Shown one piece after another: positions 49,213 through 57,879 of a DNA stretch of 64,000 nt (within the stretch, counting starts at the first letter, position 1; every line of letters begins with the position of its first letter). The stretch spans positions 310,001 to 374,000 of the forward strand of contig NZ_MLCL01000029.1 of assembly GCF_001942625.1 (NCBI RefSeq). The letters run 5' to 3'. Made by a program: the position numbers and the translations under genes. The DNA is from Mycobacterium syngnathidarum. Lineage in GTDB: Bacteria > Actinomycetota > Actinomycetes > Mycobacteriales > Mycobacteriaceae. The notes below the pieces were generated by a model that was given only the letters and a program-made list of their open reading frames with translations, searched no databases and was not told where the DNA came from.

Positions 49213-50123
49213 TGTCTGCAAACAGAGCACATGATTCGTCCGCTCCTGTCGTCGAGCGCGTGCCCACGGTGGATGGGCTCTCGCTGGCGGTCGACTTCTA
49301 CCGCTGTGACGGACCGCGGGCGGTCGTGTTGCTCCTTCACGGCGGTGGTCAGAGCCGGCACGCCTGGGATGTCACCGCCCAACGATTGCATCAGCGGGGC
49401 TACACCGTTGCCGCCTACGACGCAAGGGGACATGGTGACAGCGACTGGGATCCAGACGGACGCTATGACATCGAACGGCTGGGGTCCGACCTGTTGGCCG
49501 TGCGCGCGTACGCCGGCTCCGCCCGCCCAGTTGCCGCGATCGGGGCATCGTTGGGCGGTTTGACCATCCTCGGCACGCACTTGCTCGCCCCATCGGAGCT
49601 ATGGCAGGCCGTCGTCCTGGTTGACATCACTCCGCGAATGCAGATGCACGGCGCCCGCCGAGTCCTATCGTTCATGTCGGCCCATCCCGAAGGTTTCGAC
49701 AGCCTAGAGTCGGCCGCTGACGTGATCGCCGCCTACAACCCGCACCGCCCTCGCCCCGAAAACGTCGACGGCCTTCAAAAAGTCCTCCGCCGACGTGGAG
49801 ACGGTCGCTGGGCCTGGCGATGGGATCCGGCGTTTGCGACGTCGAATTTTCAGTTCCTGCAGAGTGATTCAGACGACGGCGCAGAGGAGTTCGAGATGAT
49901 GAGCGCATTCCTTGTCGATGGCGCGCGACAGGTGTCCGCGCCGGCGCTGCTGGTCCGCGGCCTGCTGTCGGACATAGTCTCCGAAGAGACAGTGAAGGAT
50001 TTCCTCACCTTGGTTCCCCACGCGCAAACCGTTGACGTGTCGGGCGCGGGCCACATGGTTGCTGGCGACAACAACGACGCATTCTCGACGGCGGTCGTCG
50101 ACTTTCTCGACCGTACCGTTTGA
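49212..50123 (+). CDS. Alpha/beta hydrolase
   Basis: A 303-residue soluble hydrolase starting at ATG 49212 on the last base of the thioesterase stop. The oxyanion motif is LLLHGGGQSRHAWD, followed by the conserved YDARGHGDSDW, nucleophile elbow AAIGASLGGL with Ser, an acid in RGLLSDIVS and the His in SGAGHMVAGDNN, so the triad is complete. These features match epoxide hydrolase, haloperoxidase-like and dienelactone esterases, and the substrate is open. A TetR gene with its own leaderless promoter follows. Confidence 0.85.
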   Translation: MSANRAHDSSAPVVERVPTVDGLSLAVDFYRCDGPRAVVLLLHGGGQSRHAWDVTAQRLHQRGYTVAAYDARGHGDSDWDPDGRYDIERLGSDLLAVRAYAGSARPVAAIGASLGGLTILGTHLLAPSELWQAVVLVDITPRMQMHGARRVLSFMSAHPEGFDSLESAADVIAAYNPHRPRPENVDGLQKVLRRRGDGRWAWRWDPAFATSNFQFLQSDSDDGAEEFEMMSAFLVDGARQVSAPALLVRGLLSDIVSEETVKDFLTLVPHAQTVDVSGAGHMVAGDNNDAFSTAVVDFLDRTV

Positions 50124-50164
50124 CGCCAGTCGTCGGGCTGCGCGGGAGATCCCAGTTCGCCACC

Positions 50165-50170
50165 TATTCT
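50165..50170 (+). promoter_or_regulatory. -10 hexamer of a leaderless promoter
   Basis: TATTCT fits TAnnnT and ends 6 nt before ATG 50177 with no ribosome site, which supports this start for the TetR gene over an upstream ATG at 50120. Confidence 0.5.
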
Positions 50171-50176
50171 GCTCGT

Positions 50177-50794
50177 ATGCCAACTGATTCGGCGCGGATG
50201 TCGTTTCGCCGACATATCCGCGAGCAGGTCTTGAGGGCGACACGGGAACTCACCATTGAGAAGGGCTGGGAACAAGTCCGAGTGAGTGAGGTCGCCGAAC
50301 TTGTCGGCGTCTCCCGACCGACGCTATACAAGGAGTTCGGCGATAAGCAGGGACTTGGTGACGCGCTCGTGGTGGCCGAGGGTCAGCGCTTCCTGGAGGG
50401 TATCCACGCCATCCTCGCCGAACACACCGGCGACGTTCAGGGCGGCATCACCGCAGCGGTGCGGTTCACCCTGCGTGAAGCAGAAGCCAGTCCGCTCCTG
50501 AAGTCGGTGCTGACGTCCAGCCACTCAGGGGATGATCGCGCCGGTGCGCCGACGACGGGCGTTCTTCCTCTCCTGCCGACATCGGCGTCCCTGCTCCAGC
50601 TCTCCTCCGCGGCTTTGGTCGCGTGGTTTCACGACCACTTCGCCGATCTCGACTCCGAAGACGTCGAGGAGGTCGCAGACGTTCTGGTGCGGCTCACCGT
50701 GAGTCACGTCGTCCTTCCCTCCGCGGACATCGCCACCACGGGTGCGCGGATCTCGCGGGTGGCGCTCCGCTACCTCGGCGTTGGCTATAGATAG
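50177..50794 (+). CDS. TetR-family transcriptional regulator
   Basis: A 205-residue regulator. The helix-turn-helix is REQVLRATRELTIEKGWEQVRVSEVAELVGVSRPTLYKEFGDKQGL, followed by a helical regulatory domain. The start at 50177 rests on the leaderless -10 element; an upstream in-frame ATG at 50120 overlaps the hydrolase stop by 4 nt and would allow coupling, so both are possible. It probably controls the thioesterase/hydrolase pair upstream. The ligand is unknown. Confidence 0.82.
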   Translation: MPTDSARMSFRRHIREQVLRATRELTIEKGWEQVRVSEVAELVGVSRPTLYKEFGDKQGLGDALVVAEGQRFLEGIHAILAEHTGDVQGGITAAVRFTLREAEASPLLKSVLTSSHSGDDRAGAPTTGVLPLLPTSASLLQLSSAALVAWFHDHFADLDSEDVEEVADVLVRLTVSHVVLPSADIATTGARISRVALRYLGVGYR

Positions 50795-50941
50795 CTGTGA
50801 CTTGAGCGGTCTTAGCCTCGATCCACTGACAATGGACTGTTTGTCGGGGTGTCGGGATAAGGAAAGTGCGTTCTGAGCTGGGAAGATTGATATTGTTCAG
50901 GCAACAATCGGTCCAGTTCGAGAACGGCACTTCCGGCGCGA

Positions 50942-51430
50942 GTGTCCCACACGTTCACCCCGCGGTCCGATGTGTTCGATGAGGACATCTGGTGTCGTGC
51001 GCGGGCCTGGTGCCGGTGATGGCGCTGGCTGAGCAGGCAGGCCTATCGGAGTTGTTGGCCAACAAGATTCACATCGCAGCTCCCAGGGTCAAGTCGAGGT
51101 CGGCCAATCCGGCTCCGAAACTGGCCACCCTGATCGCGAGCATGTACGCGGGCGCGGATTACATCGATGATGTCGACCTGGTCCGCGCTGGCGGCATAAA
51201 AACCCTTTTTCCGCCGGGTGTATCCCCCGTCAACGATGGGAACGCTGTTGCGGGAGTTCACTTTCGGTTATGCCCGCCAATTGGATTCGGTGCTGGCCGA
51301 GCATCTGGCCGGCTTGTGTGACCGGGTGAATCTGCTGCCCGGCGCGCAGGCTCGGGCCTTCATCGAACACCCGGGGAGAGGCGACGCTGCAGAAAGACGC
51401 CGCAAAGGTCGGGATCTCCGGACCCGCCGG
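50942..51430 (+). pseudogene. IS1380-type transposase remnant, frameshifted and truncated
   Basis: Conceptual pieces in three frames match the N-terminal third of IS1380-family transposases: VSHTFTPRSDVFDED (50942 onward), then after a 1-base loss near 50987 LVSCAGLVPVMALAEQAGLSEL with AAPRVKS, NPAPKLATLIASMYAGADYIDD and DLVRAGG. A second frameshift near 51210 leads to YPPSTMGTLLREFTFGYARQLDSVLAEHLAGL and LLPGAQARAFI. The catalytic DDE region that should follow is missing. No terminal repeats or target duplication were identified. The element is dead but marks past insertion next to the alkane island. Confidence 0.75.
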
Positions 51431-51436
51431 GACAGC

Positions 51437-52447
51437 TCAATGTGGTGAGAGCCGAAACTCGCTCGGAGAGCGGCCGGTCCATCGCTTGAAGGCGTGTGAG
51501 AAGTTGGCGAGGTCGCTGTATCCGAGATCCGTGGCGATCTCACTCACCGATAGGGATCGGTCGAGTAGCTGCAGCATCGCGCGCTCGCGCAGGAATGCTT
51601 GGCGCAACTCGCGAAAGGTGGTCTCCTCTTCGGAGAGGCGCCGCTTGAGTGTGCTGGTGGACATCGACAGCTCATGTGCGAACCAATGTTTACTTCGGCG
51701 TCCGGGCTCCTTCTGCAGCAGCCGTCTCACCTTCTCCGAGAACGACGTGGTTTCGCTCCGCTGGTCGAGAGTTCGCTGCAGATCGACGATGGCGAGTCGG
51801 TATGCGACGGGATCGGAGAACCGGCACACCTCGTTGAGCGTGTCCGCGGGAACATGGAGGAAGGACATCGGAGCGTCGAAGAACAGGCGCCCGGCGGTAA
51901 GGTCGTCCTCGCGATCTTTCAAGGCGGCGGGCGCTGGCCAACTCAAGTGGAGTGTGAGGGTCGGCGCCGCACGGACGAGCATGTCCAGCAGTCGCAACAA
52001 CGCCAACCCGGCGTACGTGACGGCGAGGCAGTCCAGGGCACGATCGCTGGTGTGTCCCCAGAGCCCGACGGTGAGGCCTTGGTCATCTGGATGAAACTGT
52101 GCTTTGACAGCCGTCGTGATCAACGGCAGATAAGTCAGCAGCTCTACGATCTCGGCCACTGAGCCCGCGCTGACCAGCGGAACACTCAGCGGGCCGAAGG
52201 ACGTCAACTGTGCCTGTTCGGCTAACGCAAATCCGAGCAGCGTTGCCTGATCGATGTCTAGACCGGGGTACGCCTCACGAAACCACCGTAACGGGGCCTG
52301 GATATCACGCTGAATCAGCGTCGCCTCGTCGGTTCCTTCGCGAGCCATGATGTTGCGAAGCCGCGCGACGGCGTCTGGGTCAAACGCCGGGCTCTCGAGC
52401 ATTTGCACGAATGCGAGTGGGGGCACACCCGCGTCATTGGGGTTCAC
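51437..52447 (-). CDS. AraC-family regulator of the alkane genes (putative)
   Basis: A 336-residue AraC-type activator of the AraC/XylS group with an N-terminal ligand domain of the Arabinose_bd/ArgR-like type (LLTYLPLITTAVKAQFHPDD, LTLHLSWPAP). The C-terminal double helix-turn-helix includes HELSMSTSTLKRRLSEEETTFRELRQAFL and SVSEIATDLGYSDLANFSHAFKRWTGRSPSEFR. The start is GTG 52447. It diverges from the ferredoxin-P450-reductase operon across 117 bp. AraC regulators in this position commonly activate CYP153 or alkB operons in response to alkanes, so that is its likely job. Confidence 0.85.
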   Translation of the reverse strand: MNPNDAGVPPLAFVQMLESPAFDPDAVARLRNIMAREGTDEATLIQRDIQAPLRWFREAYPGLDIDQATLLGFALAEQAQLTSFGPLSVPLVSAGSVAEIVELLTYLPLITTAVKAQFHPDDQGLTVGLWGHTSDRALDCLAVTYAGLALLRLLDMLVRAAPTLTLHLSWPAPAALKDREDDLTAGRLFFDAPMSFLHVPADTLNEVCRFSDPVAYRLAIVDLQRTLDQRSETTSFSEKVRRLLQKEPGRRSKHWFAHELSMSTSTLKRRLSEEETTFRELRQAFLRERAMLQLLDRSLSVSEIATDLGYSDLANFSHAFKRWTGRSPSEFRLSPH

Positions 52448-52564
52448 TGACCATGGCCCCTTTGAGCCGAAATCACAAGTTTCTGACTCCGGCGAACATA
52501 GCCGCAGCGCTCATCTGGCGCAAGACTTGTGTCAAGTAACTGAGGACACGCAAGGAGCCTGGCT
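52448..52564. promoter_or_regulatory. Divergent promoter region of the alkane operon
   Basis: This 117-bp gap should hold promoters for the AraC regulator and the ferredoxin operon. A ribosome site AAGGAG precedes the ferredoxin ATG by 8 nt. No certain -10/-35 or AraC half-sites could be fixed by eye. Confidence 0.4.
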
Positions 52565-52885
52565 ATGGCAGTTGTCACATTTGTCTCCCACGGCGGCGAG
52601 AAGTATGAGGCGCCTCTCGAGGAAGGTCAGTCACTGATGCGGGTCGCGACCAACAATGCGGTGCCCGGCATCGACGGCGACTGCGGAGGCGAAGCCGCGT
52701 GCGGCACCTGCCATGTGATCGTCGATCCGCAATGGTCCGATCGGGTCGGCCTCTCCGGGGCCAATGAAGAGGAGATGCTCGCGATGAACCCCGAGCGTCA
52801 GCCGACCTCCCGGCTGTCCTGCCAGATGCAGGTCTCTGAGGCGTGGGACGGTTTGATCGTCCATCTGCCCGAGTTCCAACTGTGA
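52565..52885 (+). CDS. [2Fe-2S] ferredoxin, P450 partner
   Basis: A 106-residue ferredoxin of the adrenodoxin/putidaredoxin type. Cluster ligands are Cys40, Cys46, Cys49 (DCGGEAACGTCH) and Cys86 (RLSCQMQV). Other family blocks are LMRVATNNAVPGIDGDCG and EEEMLAMNPERQPTSRL. It should carry electrons one at a time from the reductase at 54294 to the P450 at 52906. It is the first gene of the operon, 20 nt before the P450. Confidence 0.93.
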   Translation: MAVVTFVSHGGEKYEAPLEEGQSLMRVATNNAVPGIDGDCGGEAACGTCHVIVDPQWSDRVGLSGANEEEMLAMNPERQPTSRLSCQMQVSEAWDGLIVHLPEFQL

Positions 52886-52905
52886 TGACGAAAGAGAGGT
52901 GAGAC

Positions 52906-54297
52906 GTGAGCAATATTCGCGAGGCAGTCACTGCCAAGGCTCAGGCAACAATTCCGATGGACCGAATAATCCAGGGCGCCCACCTCTACGACAGAACGCG
53001 GCGCTGGGTCACCGGCACCAACGGTGAAAAAATCTTCATCGAGCGACCGATCCCGCCGGCTGACGAGGTTGAACTGACCGACATCGACCTTAGCAATCCT
53101 TTCCTCTATCGTCAGGGTCGCTGGAAGTCCTATTACGAGCGCCTACGCAACGAGGCTCCCGTGCACTATCAGGCCCACAGCGCGTTCGGCCCGTTCTGGT
53201 CGGTGACGCGGCATGCCGACATCGTGGCCGTCGACAAGAACCACGAGGTCTTCTCCTCCGAGCCGTTCATCGTCATCGGGAGCCCGCCGCGCTTCCTCGA
53301 CATTGCGATGTTCATCGCGATGGACCCCCCAAAACACGACCGGCAACGGCAGGCTGTCCAGGGTGTGGTCGCACCGAAGAACCTGCGTGAGATGGAGGGC
53401 CTCATCCGCGAGCGGGTGGTAGACGTGCTCGACGCTCTGCCGCTTGGCGAACCGTTCAACTGGGTGCAGCACGTCTCGATCGAGCTAACCGCGCGCATGC
53501 TGGCCACGCTGCTGGACTTCCCGTTCGAGCAGCGGCGCAAGCTCGTCCAATGGTCCGATCTCGCCACCTCCATGGAGCAAGCCAACGGTGGGCCCTCGGA
53601 CAACGACGAGATATTTCGCGGCATGGTCGATATGGCTAGAGGTCTCAGCGCTCACTGGCGGGACAAGGCAGCCCGGACAGCTGCCGGAGAGCTGCCCGGC
53701 TTCGATCTGATCACCATGTTGCAGAGCGACGAGAGCACCAAGGACCTGATCGATCGCCCGATGGAGTTCTTGGGCAACTTGGTATTGCTGATCGTGGGTG
53801 GCAACGATACGACCCGCAATTCCATGAGCGGTGGTGTTCTGGCGCTGAACGAGTTCCCTGACCAGTTTGAGAAGCTGAAGGCGAACCCCGAGCTGATCCC
53901 CAACATGGTCTCGGAGATCATCCGGTGGCAAACCCCGCTCGCGCATATGCGCCGGATCGCCAAGGCCGACACTGTGCTCAACGGGCAGTTCATCCGCAAG
54001 GGCGACAAGGTCCTGATGTGGTACGCCTCGGGCAACCGCGACGAGCGCGTGTTCGATCGGCCCGATGACCTGATTATCGATCGGGCCAACGCCCGTAACC
54101 ACATCTCCTTCGGTTTCGGCGTGCACCGCTGTATGGGTAACCGGCTGGCCGAGATGCAGTTGCGGATCCTGTGGGAGGAGCTGCTTCCGCGGTTCGAGAA
54201 CATCGAGGTCGTCGGTGAGCCCGAGTACGTGCAGTCCAACTTCGTGAGGGGGATCAGTAAGCTGATGGTCCGCCTCACCCCGAAAGGTGGCGCATGA
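52906..54297 (+). CDS. CYP153-type cytochrome P450 alkane hydroxylase
   Basis: A 463-residue soluble P450. Heme ligand Cys409 is in SFGFGVHRCMGNRLAE, the I-helix oxygen motif is LIVGGNDTTRNSMSGG, and the K-helix ExxR is in SEIIRWQTPLAHMRR. These, with FGPFWSVTRHADIVAV and MFIAMDPPKHDRQRQ, are close to the mycobacterial CYP153A alkane hydroxylase sequences I recall, which oxidise medium-chain n-alkanes at the terminal carbon. The enzyme carries about 45 extra N-terminal residues. The start is GTG 52906 with ribosome site GAGAGGTGA, and it overlaps the reductase gene by 4 nt. Chain-length preference cannot be read from the sequence. Confidence 0.9.
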   Translation: MSNIREAVTAKAQATIPMDRIIQGAHLYDRTRRWVTGTNGEKIFIERPIPPADEVELTDIDLSNPFLYRQGRWKSYYERLRNEAPVHYQAHSAFGPFWSVTRHADIVAVDKNHEVFSSEPFIVIGSPPRFLDIAMFIAMDPPKHDRQRQAVQGVVAPKNLREMEGLIRERVVDVLDALPLGEPFNWVQHVSIELTARMLATLLDFPFEQRRKLVQWSDLATSMEQANGGPSDNDEIFRGMVDMARGLSAHWRDKAARTAAGELPGFDLITMLQSDESTKDLIDRPMEFLGNLVLLIVGGNDTTRNSMSGGVLALNEFPDQFEKLKANPELIPNMVSEIIRWQTPLAHMRRIAKADTVLNGQFIRKGDKVLMWYASGNRDERVFDRPDDLIIDRANARNHISFGFGVHRCMGNRLAEMQLRILWEELLPRFENIEVVGEPEYVQSNFVRGISKLMVRLTPKGGA

Positions 54298-55496
54298 CCG
54301 TGCAGCGAGCGGTCATCGCGGGGGCCAGCCACGCGGGCACCCAGCTCGCCGCCAGTCTTCGCCGAGAAGGGTGGGACGGCGAAATCGTCCTCGTCGGCGA
54401 TGAGTCGGCGTTGCCCTACCAGCGGCCCCCGCTGTCCAAGTCGTACCTGGCCGACAAATGCGAACTGGCCGAACTCGCGATCCGCAACTCGGATTTCTAC
54501 GCCAAGCAGCGGATCCGACTCCTGGATGCGACGGTGGCGGCGGTCGACCGCTCGGCTGGTCATGTCGTGCTGAGTACCGGCGACGCACTGCCCTACGACA
54601 AGCTCGCGCTGTGCACTGGCGCCCGGCCTCGTCGGCTCCCCACCCCGGGAGCGGACCTGGCCGGAGTCTTCTACCTACGCACCGCCGCGGACGGCGAGAT
54701 GATCCGAGAGGCCGCCGGACCCGGGCGTCGGGCGGTGATCGTCGGCGGCGGCTACATCGGACTGGAGACAGCCGCCTCGTTGCGTGCACTGGGTCTGGAG
54801 GTCACCCTGCTCGAGGCGACCGGGCGCGTCCTTGAACGGGTCACCGCCCCGGAGGTATCGGAGTTCTTCGACCGGATCCACCGGGAGGAGGGCGTCAACA
54901 TCCGGACGGGCACGCTGGTCGAGGCTCTGTCCGGCGACGGCAGGGTCCGCGAAGTAATCCTGGCCGGTGGCGAATCAATTCCCGCCGACCTCGTCATTGT
55001 CGGCATCGGCGTGGAGCCGAACACCGAGCTCGCCGCCACCGCGGGCCTGGTCGTCGACAACGGCGTCGTGATCGACGATCAGGCCCGGACTAGCGACCCC
55101 GACATCGTGGCCGCCGGGGACTGCGCCAGCCACGACATGGCCCGTTACGGCCGTCGCATCCGCCTGGAGTCCGTGCCGAGCGCGGCCGAGCAGGCCAAGG
55201 TCGCCGCCGCGACCGTCTGTGGGAAGTCCAAGAAGATAGCGGCCCTTCCATGGTTCTGGTCAGATCAATACGACCTCAAGCTCCAGATCGCCGGTCTCAA
55301 CACCGGGTACGACGAGGTCGTCCTCAGCGGCGACCCGACCCGGGAGCGCGACTTCACCTGCTTCTACCTCCGTGCCGGCGAGCTTCTTGCCGCCGACTGC
55401 ATCAACCGTCCCCGCGACTTCATGTTCAGCAAGCGGGTCATCACGCAGCAAGTCGCCGTCGAACGGGCCGAACTGGTGCTCGCCGGCTCGGACTGA
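54294..55496 (+). CDS. FAD-dependent ferredoxin reductase, P450 system
   Basis: A 400-residue NAD(P)H:ferredoxin reductase of the putidaredoxin-reductase/rubredoxin-reductase type. The N-terminal FAD fold is AVIAGASHAGTQLAASLR, the NAD domain is AVIVGGGYIGLETAASLRALGLEVTLLE, and the second FAD motif is VAAGDCASHD. LPYQRPPLSKSYL and WFWSDQYDLKLQIAG are typical for this class. The glycine motif GGGYIG with a downstream acidic residue at LLEA suggests NADH. It completes the three-part class I P450 system with the ferredoxin and CYP153. Confidence 0.92.
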   Translation: MTVQRAVIAGASHAGTQLAASLRREGWDGEIVLVGDESALPYQRPPLSKSYLADKCELAELAIRNSDFYAKQRIRLLDATVAAVDRSAGHVVLSTGDALPYDKLALCTGARPRRLPTPGADLAGVFYLRTAADGEMIREAAGPGRRAVIVGGGYIGLETAASLRALGLEVTLLEATGRVLERVTAPEVSEFFDRIHREEGVNIRTGTLVEALSGDGRVREVILAGGESIPADLVIVGIGVEPNTELAATAGLVVDNGVVIDDQARTSDPDIVAAGDCASHDMARYGRRIRLESVPSAAEQAKVAAATVCGKSKKIAALPWFWSDQYDLKLQIAGLNTGYDEVVLSGDPTRERDFTCFYLRAGELLAADCINRPRDFMFSKRVITQQVAVERAELVLAGSD

Positions 55497-55566
55497 GGTG
55501 CCGGCGGTGCGTAGGCGGTGGGAACGACGACGGCGGATGCGACGCGTGTCTTGGAGAGGTACTTCA

Positions 55567-55650
55567 GTGACAATTGCCATCCAGCCCCGCTGGCAAAGGA
55601 ACGCTAGCGGCTGCCCGGCGGTCGCCTTGGCGCAGCGCATCAGGACCTAG
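55567..55650 (+). CDS. Possible 27-codon small ORF
   Basis: GTG 55567 has a GGAGAGG ribosome site at 55553-55559 with 7-nt spacing, and the frame gives a basic 27-residue peptide. It lies between the reductase and the SCP2-like gene. No family is known; a chance frame is at least as likely. Confidence 0.2.
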   Translation: MTIAIQPRWQRNASGCPAVALAQRIRT

Positions 55651-55710
55651 TGGGGTTTCCCAACGAGCATGACGATTCTTTCCGGAGGAGCAGCGTCAGA
55701 AGTCGGTGCC

Positions 55711-55730
55711 TGTTCTGTTCTGTTCTGTTC
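55711..55730 (+). repeat. (TGTTC)4 tandem repeat
   Basis: Four perfect tandem copies of TGTTC, followed by a partial TG, lie 27 nt upstream of the SCP2-like gene start at 55758. Short tandem repeats in this position could change promoter or leader spacing by slippage. Confidence 0.8.
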
Positions 55731-55757
55731 TGACAATGAGGTTAGTTGAGGTTGACG

Positions 55758-56168
55758 GTGGCGGCATTTAGGGACGAGGACGAGGTCTATGCCTTCCTGG
55801 GCGGGATCTTTCGGCGGGGTTTGGAGAAGGAGGGTCTGGCGGACAAGCTCGCGAATTCGGGTGTGGTGTTGCGGGTGCATTACACAGATCCGGATGCGGT
55901 TGTGACGGTGGACATGCCGAACAAGGTGGTGGAGACCGGAGCGGCCAGTACCGCGGTGCCCAACGTGGAGTTGTTCATGTCGGCAGACACGGGGAACAAG
56001 TTCTGGTTGGGGAAGGTGAACTTGACGATGGCGATGGCCAAGGGAACGGTACGTGCGAAAGGTCCGGTGCCGAAGTTGATCAAGTTGATCCCGCAGGCCA
56101 AGAACCTGTTCCCCGAGTACCGGTTGATGCTGGAGAGCCAGAATCGGCAGGACCTCATCGATGCGTGA
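55758..56168 (+). CDS. SCP2-type sterol/lipid-carrier domain protein
   Basis: A 136-residue protein with an SCP2 sterol-carrier fold (VVLRVHYTDPDAVVTVDMPNKV, NVELFMSADTGNKFWLGKVNL, MAKGTVRAKGPVPKLIKLIP). The tail FPEYRLMLESQ is often seen in alkane operons. SCP2 domains bind fatty acyl or sterol ligands and can carry hydrophobic substrates between membrane and enzymes. GTG 55758 is chosen with GAGG at 6-nt spacing; TTG codons at 55746 or 55752 are alternatives. It is followed after 36 nt by the acyl-CoA synthetase. Confidence 0.75.
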   Translation: MAAFRDEDEVYAFLGGIFRRGLEKEGLADKLANSGVVLRVHYTDPDAVVTVDMPNKVVETGAASTAVPNVELFMSADTGNKFWLGKVNLTMAMAKGTVRAKGPVPKLIKLIPQAKNLFPEYRLMLESQNRQDLIDA

Positions 56169-56204
56169 CCCTCGCCTCACCGCGGGCTGTAGGGCGGGTG
56201 TGCG

Positions 56205-57833
56205 ATGAGGAGCACGATGCAGGACGTTGCGTTGACTGTGCCCGCGATCGTGGCCCATGCTTCGGCAGTCCATGGCGATCGCGAGGTGCTGACTGCGCGC
56301 GGACCCCGGCAGATCTCTGGGGTGTCCTATCGCGAGGTGGGTGAGCGTGCGGCACGGTTGGCAAATGCTTTGCGCCAGATCGGCATCCGTGGAGATGAGC
56401 GTGTCGCGACGCTGCAATGGAGCAACCAGGAGCATCTGGACTGTTACGCGGCGGTGCCGTCGATGGGCGCGGTGCTGCATACGTTGAACCTGCGGCTGCC
56501 GCCGGAACAGCTGACGTGGATCGCCAATCATGCCGAGGATCGGGTGATCATCGTCGACAGTACGGTGCTTGCCCTTTTGGCGGCGGCGTTGCCGTCGATG
56601 ACCTCGGTGCGCACGGTGCTAGTGACCGGAACCGGCGATCTTGCCGCGGTCGAGGGGTGCGGAAAGGACGTCCTACGGTACGACGATGTGGTGGCCGCCC
56701 AGTCGAGTACGTTCGAGTGGCCCGATGTCGATGAGCGGTCGGCTGCAGCGATGTGCTATACGAGCGGTACCACCGGGCACCCGAAAGGTGTTGTCTACAG
56801 CCATCGTTCGACGTGGTTGCACTCTCAGGCGGCGTGCACCTCGAATGCCTTGGGCATCGGTCATGACGACACGGTGTTGGCGATCGTTCCGATGTTCCAC
56901 GCCAACGCGTGGGGGTTGCCGTATGCGGCGATGATGGCCGGCGCGCAGCTTCTGCTGCCTGACCGTTTCCTGCAGGCGGGGCCTTTGGTGGAGATGATCG
57001 AGGCGGTGCGGCCGACGATGGCGGGGGCGGTGCCGACAATCTGGACCGATGTTCTGCATTACTTGCGCGACAATCCTGGCCATGACGTGAGTTCGCTGAA
57101 GATGGTGGCCTGCGGTGGTTCGGCGGTTCCGCGGTCGTTGATGACCGCCTATGACGAGCTGGGCATCCGCATTGTGCAGGCTTGGGGGATGACTGAGACT
57201 TCCCCGCTGGCCTCGGTCGCTCTGCCGCGGAGTTCTGATACCCCGGAGAGGTCGCTTCACCTGCGCGCAACCCAAGGCCGGGTGGTGGCCGGTGTGCAGG
57301 CCCGCATCGTCGATGACAGCGGTGCAGAACAACCGTGGGACGGAAAATCGGTGGGGGAGATTCAAGTCCGCGGCCCGTGGATCACTCAGTCGTATTACGA
57401 GAATGACAGTCCGGCGGCGTCGCCGGACGGGTGGTTGCGTACCGGGGACGTCGGGACGATCAGCGCGGACGCGCTCATCGCGCTGACCGACCGCTCCAAG
57501 GATGTCATCAAGTCCGGGGGCGAATGGATCTCCTCGGTGGAATTGGAGAACGAGTTGGCCGCTCACCCTGCGGTGCGCACCGCCACGGTGATTGGAGTGC
57601 CCGACGACAAGTGGCAGGAACGGCCGCTGGCGGTGGTCGTCCTGGCTGCCGACCGCACCGCCACCGCGGCGGAGCTGACCGAATTTCTGCGTGCGCGGGT
57701 GGCCAAGTGGTGGCTACCGGAACGGTGGGCGTTCGTCACCGACATTCCGCTGACTTCCACTGGCAAGTTCGACAAGAAGAAGCTGCGCCGCCAGTTCGCC
57801 GACGGTGACCTCATCATCGAGACGCTGGCGTGA
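56205..57833 (+). CDS. Fatty acid-CoA ligase (AlkK-like)
   Basis: A 542-residue ANL-superfamily acyl-CoA synthetase. The AMP-binding P-loop is [21 protein letters not shown], followed by [17 protein letters not shown], the A5 motif [10 protein letters not shown], the hinge region GWLRTGDVG and [16 protein letters not shown], and the catalytic Lys in [12 protein letters not shown] near the C-terminus. Length and the FHANAWG block match AlkK medium-chain acyl-CoA ligases from alkane operons. It would activate the fatty acid produced from the alkane for beta-oxidation. A second ATG at 56217 is an alternative start. Confidence 0.9.
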   Translation: MRSTMQDVALTVPAIVAHASAVHGDREVLTARGPRQISGVSYREVGERAARLANALRQIGIRGDERVATLQWSNQEHLDCYAAVPSMGAVLHTLNLRLPPEQLTWIANHAEDRVIIVDSTVLALLAAALPSMTSVRTVLVTGTGDLAAVEGCGKDVLRYDDVVAAQSSTFEWPDVDERSAAAMCYTSGTTGHPKGVVYSHRSTWLHSQAACTSNALGIGHDDTVLAIVPMFHANAWGLPYAAMMAGAQLLLPDRFLQAGPLVEMIEAVRPTMAGAVPTIWTDVLHYLRDNPGHDVSSLKMVACGGSAVPRSLMTAYDELGIRIVQAWGMTETSPLASVALPRSSDTPERSLHLRATQGRVVAGVQARIVDDSGAEQPWDGKSVGEIQVRGPWITQSYYENDSPAASPDGWLRTGDVGTISADALIALTDRSKDVIKSGGEWISSVELENELAAHPAVRTATVIGVPDDKWQERPLAVVVLAADRTATAAELTEFLRARVAKWWLPERWAFVTDIPLTSTGKFDKKKLRRQFADGDLIIETLA

Positions 57834-57879
57834 ATCATCAATCCACTGCGACCGAAACACTGACGTTAAGGAGACACAC

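Noticed and set aside
55260..55640. Minus-strand frames downstream of the ferredoxin reductase
   Set aside because: They overlap the 3' end of the reductase and have no recognisable features.
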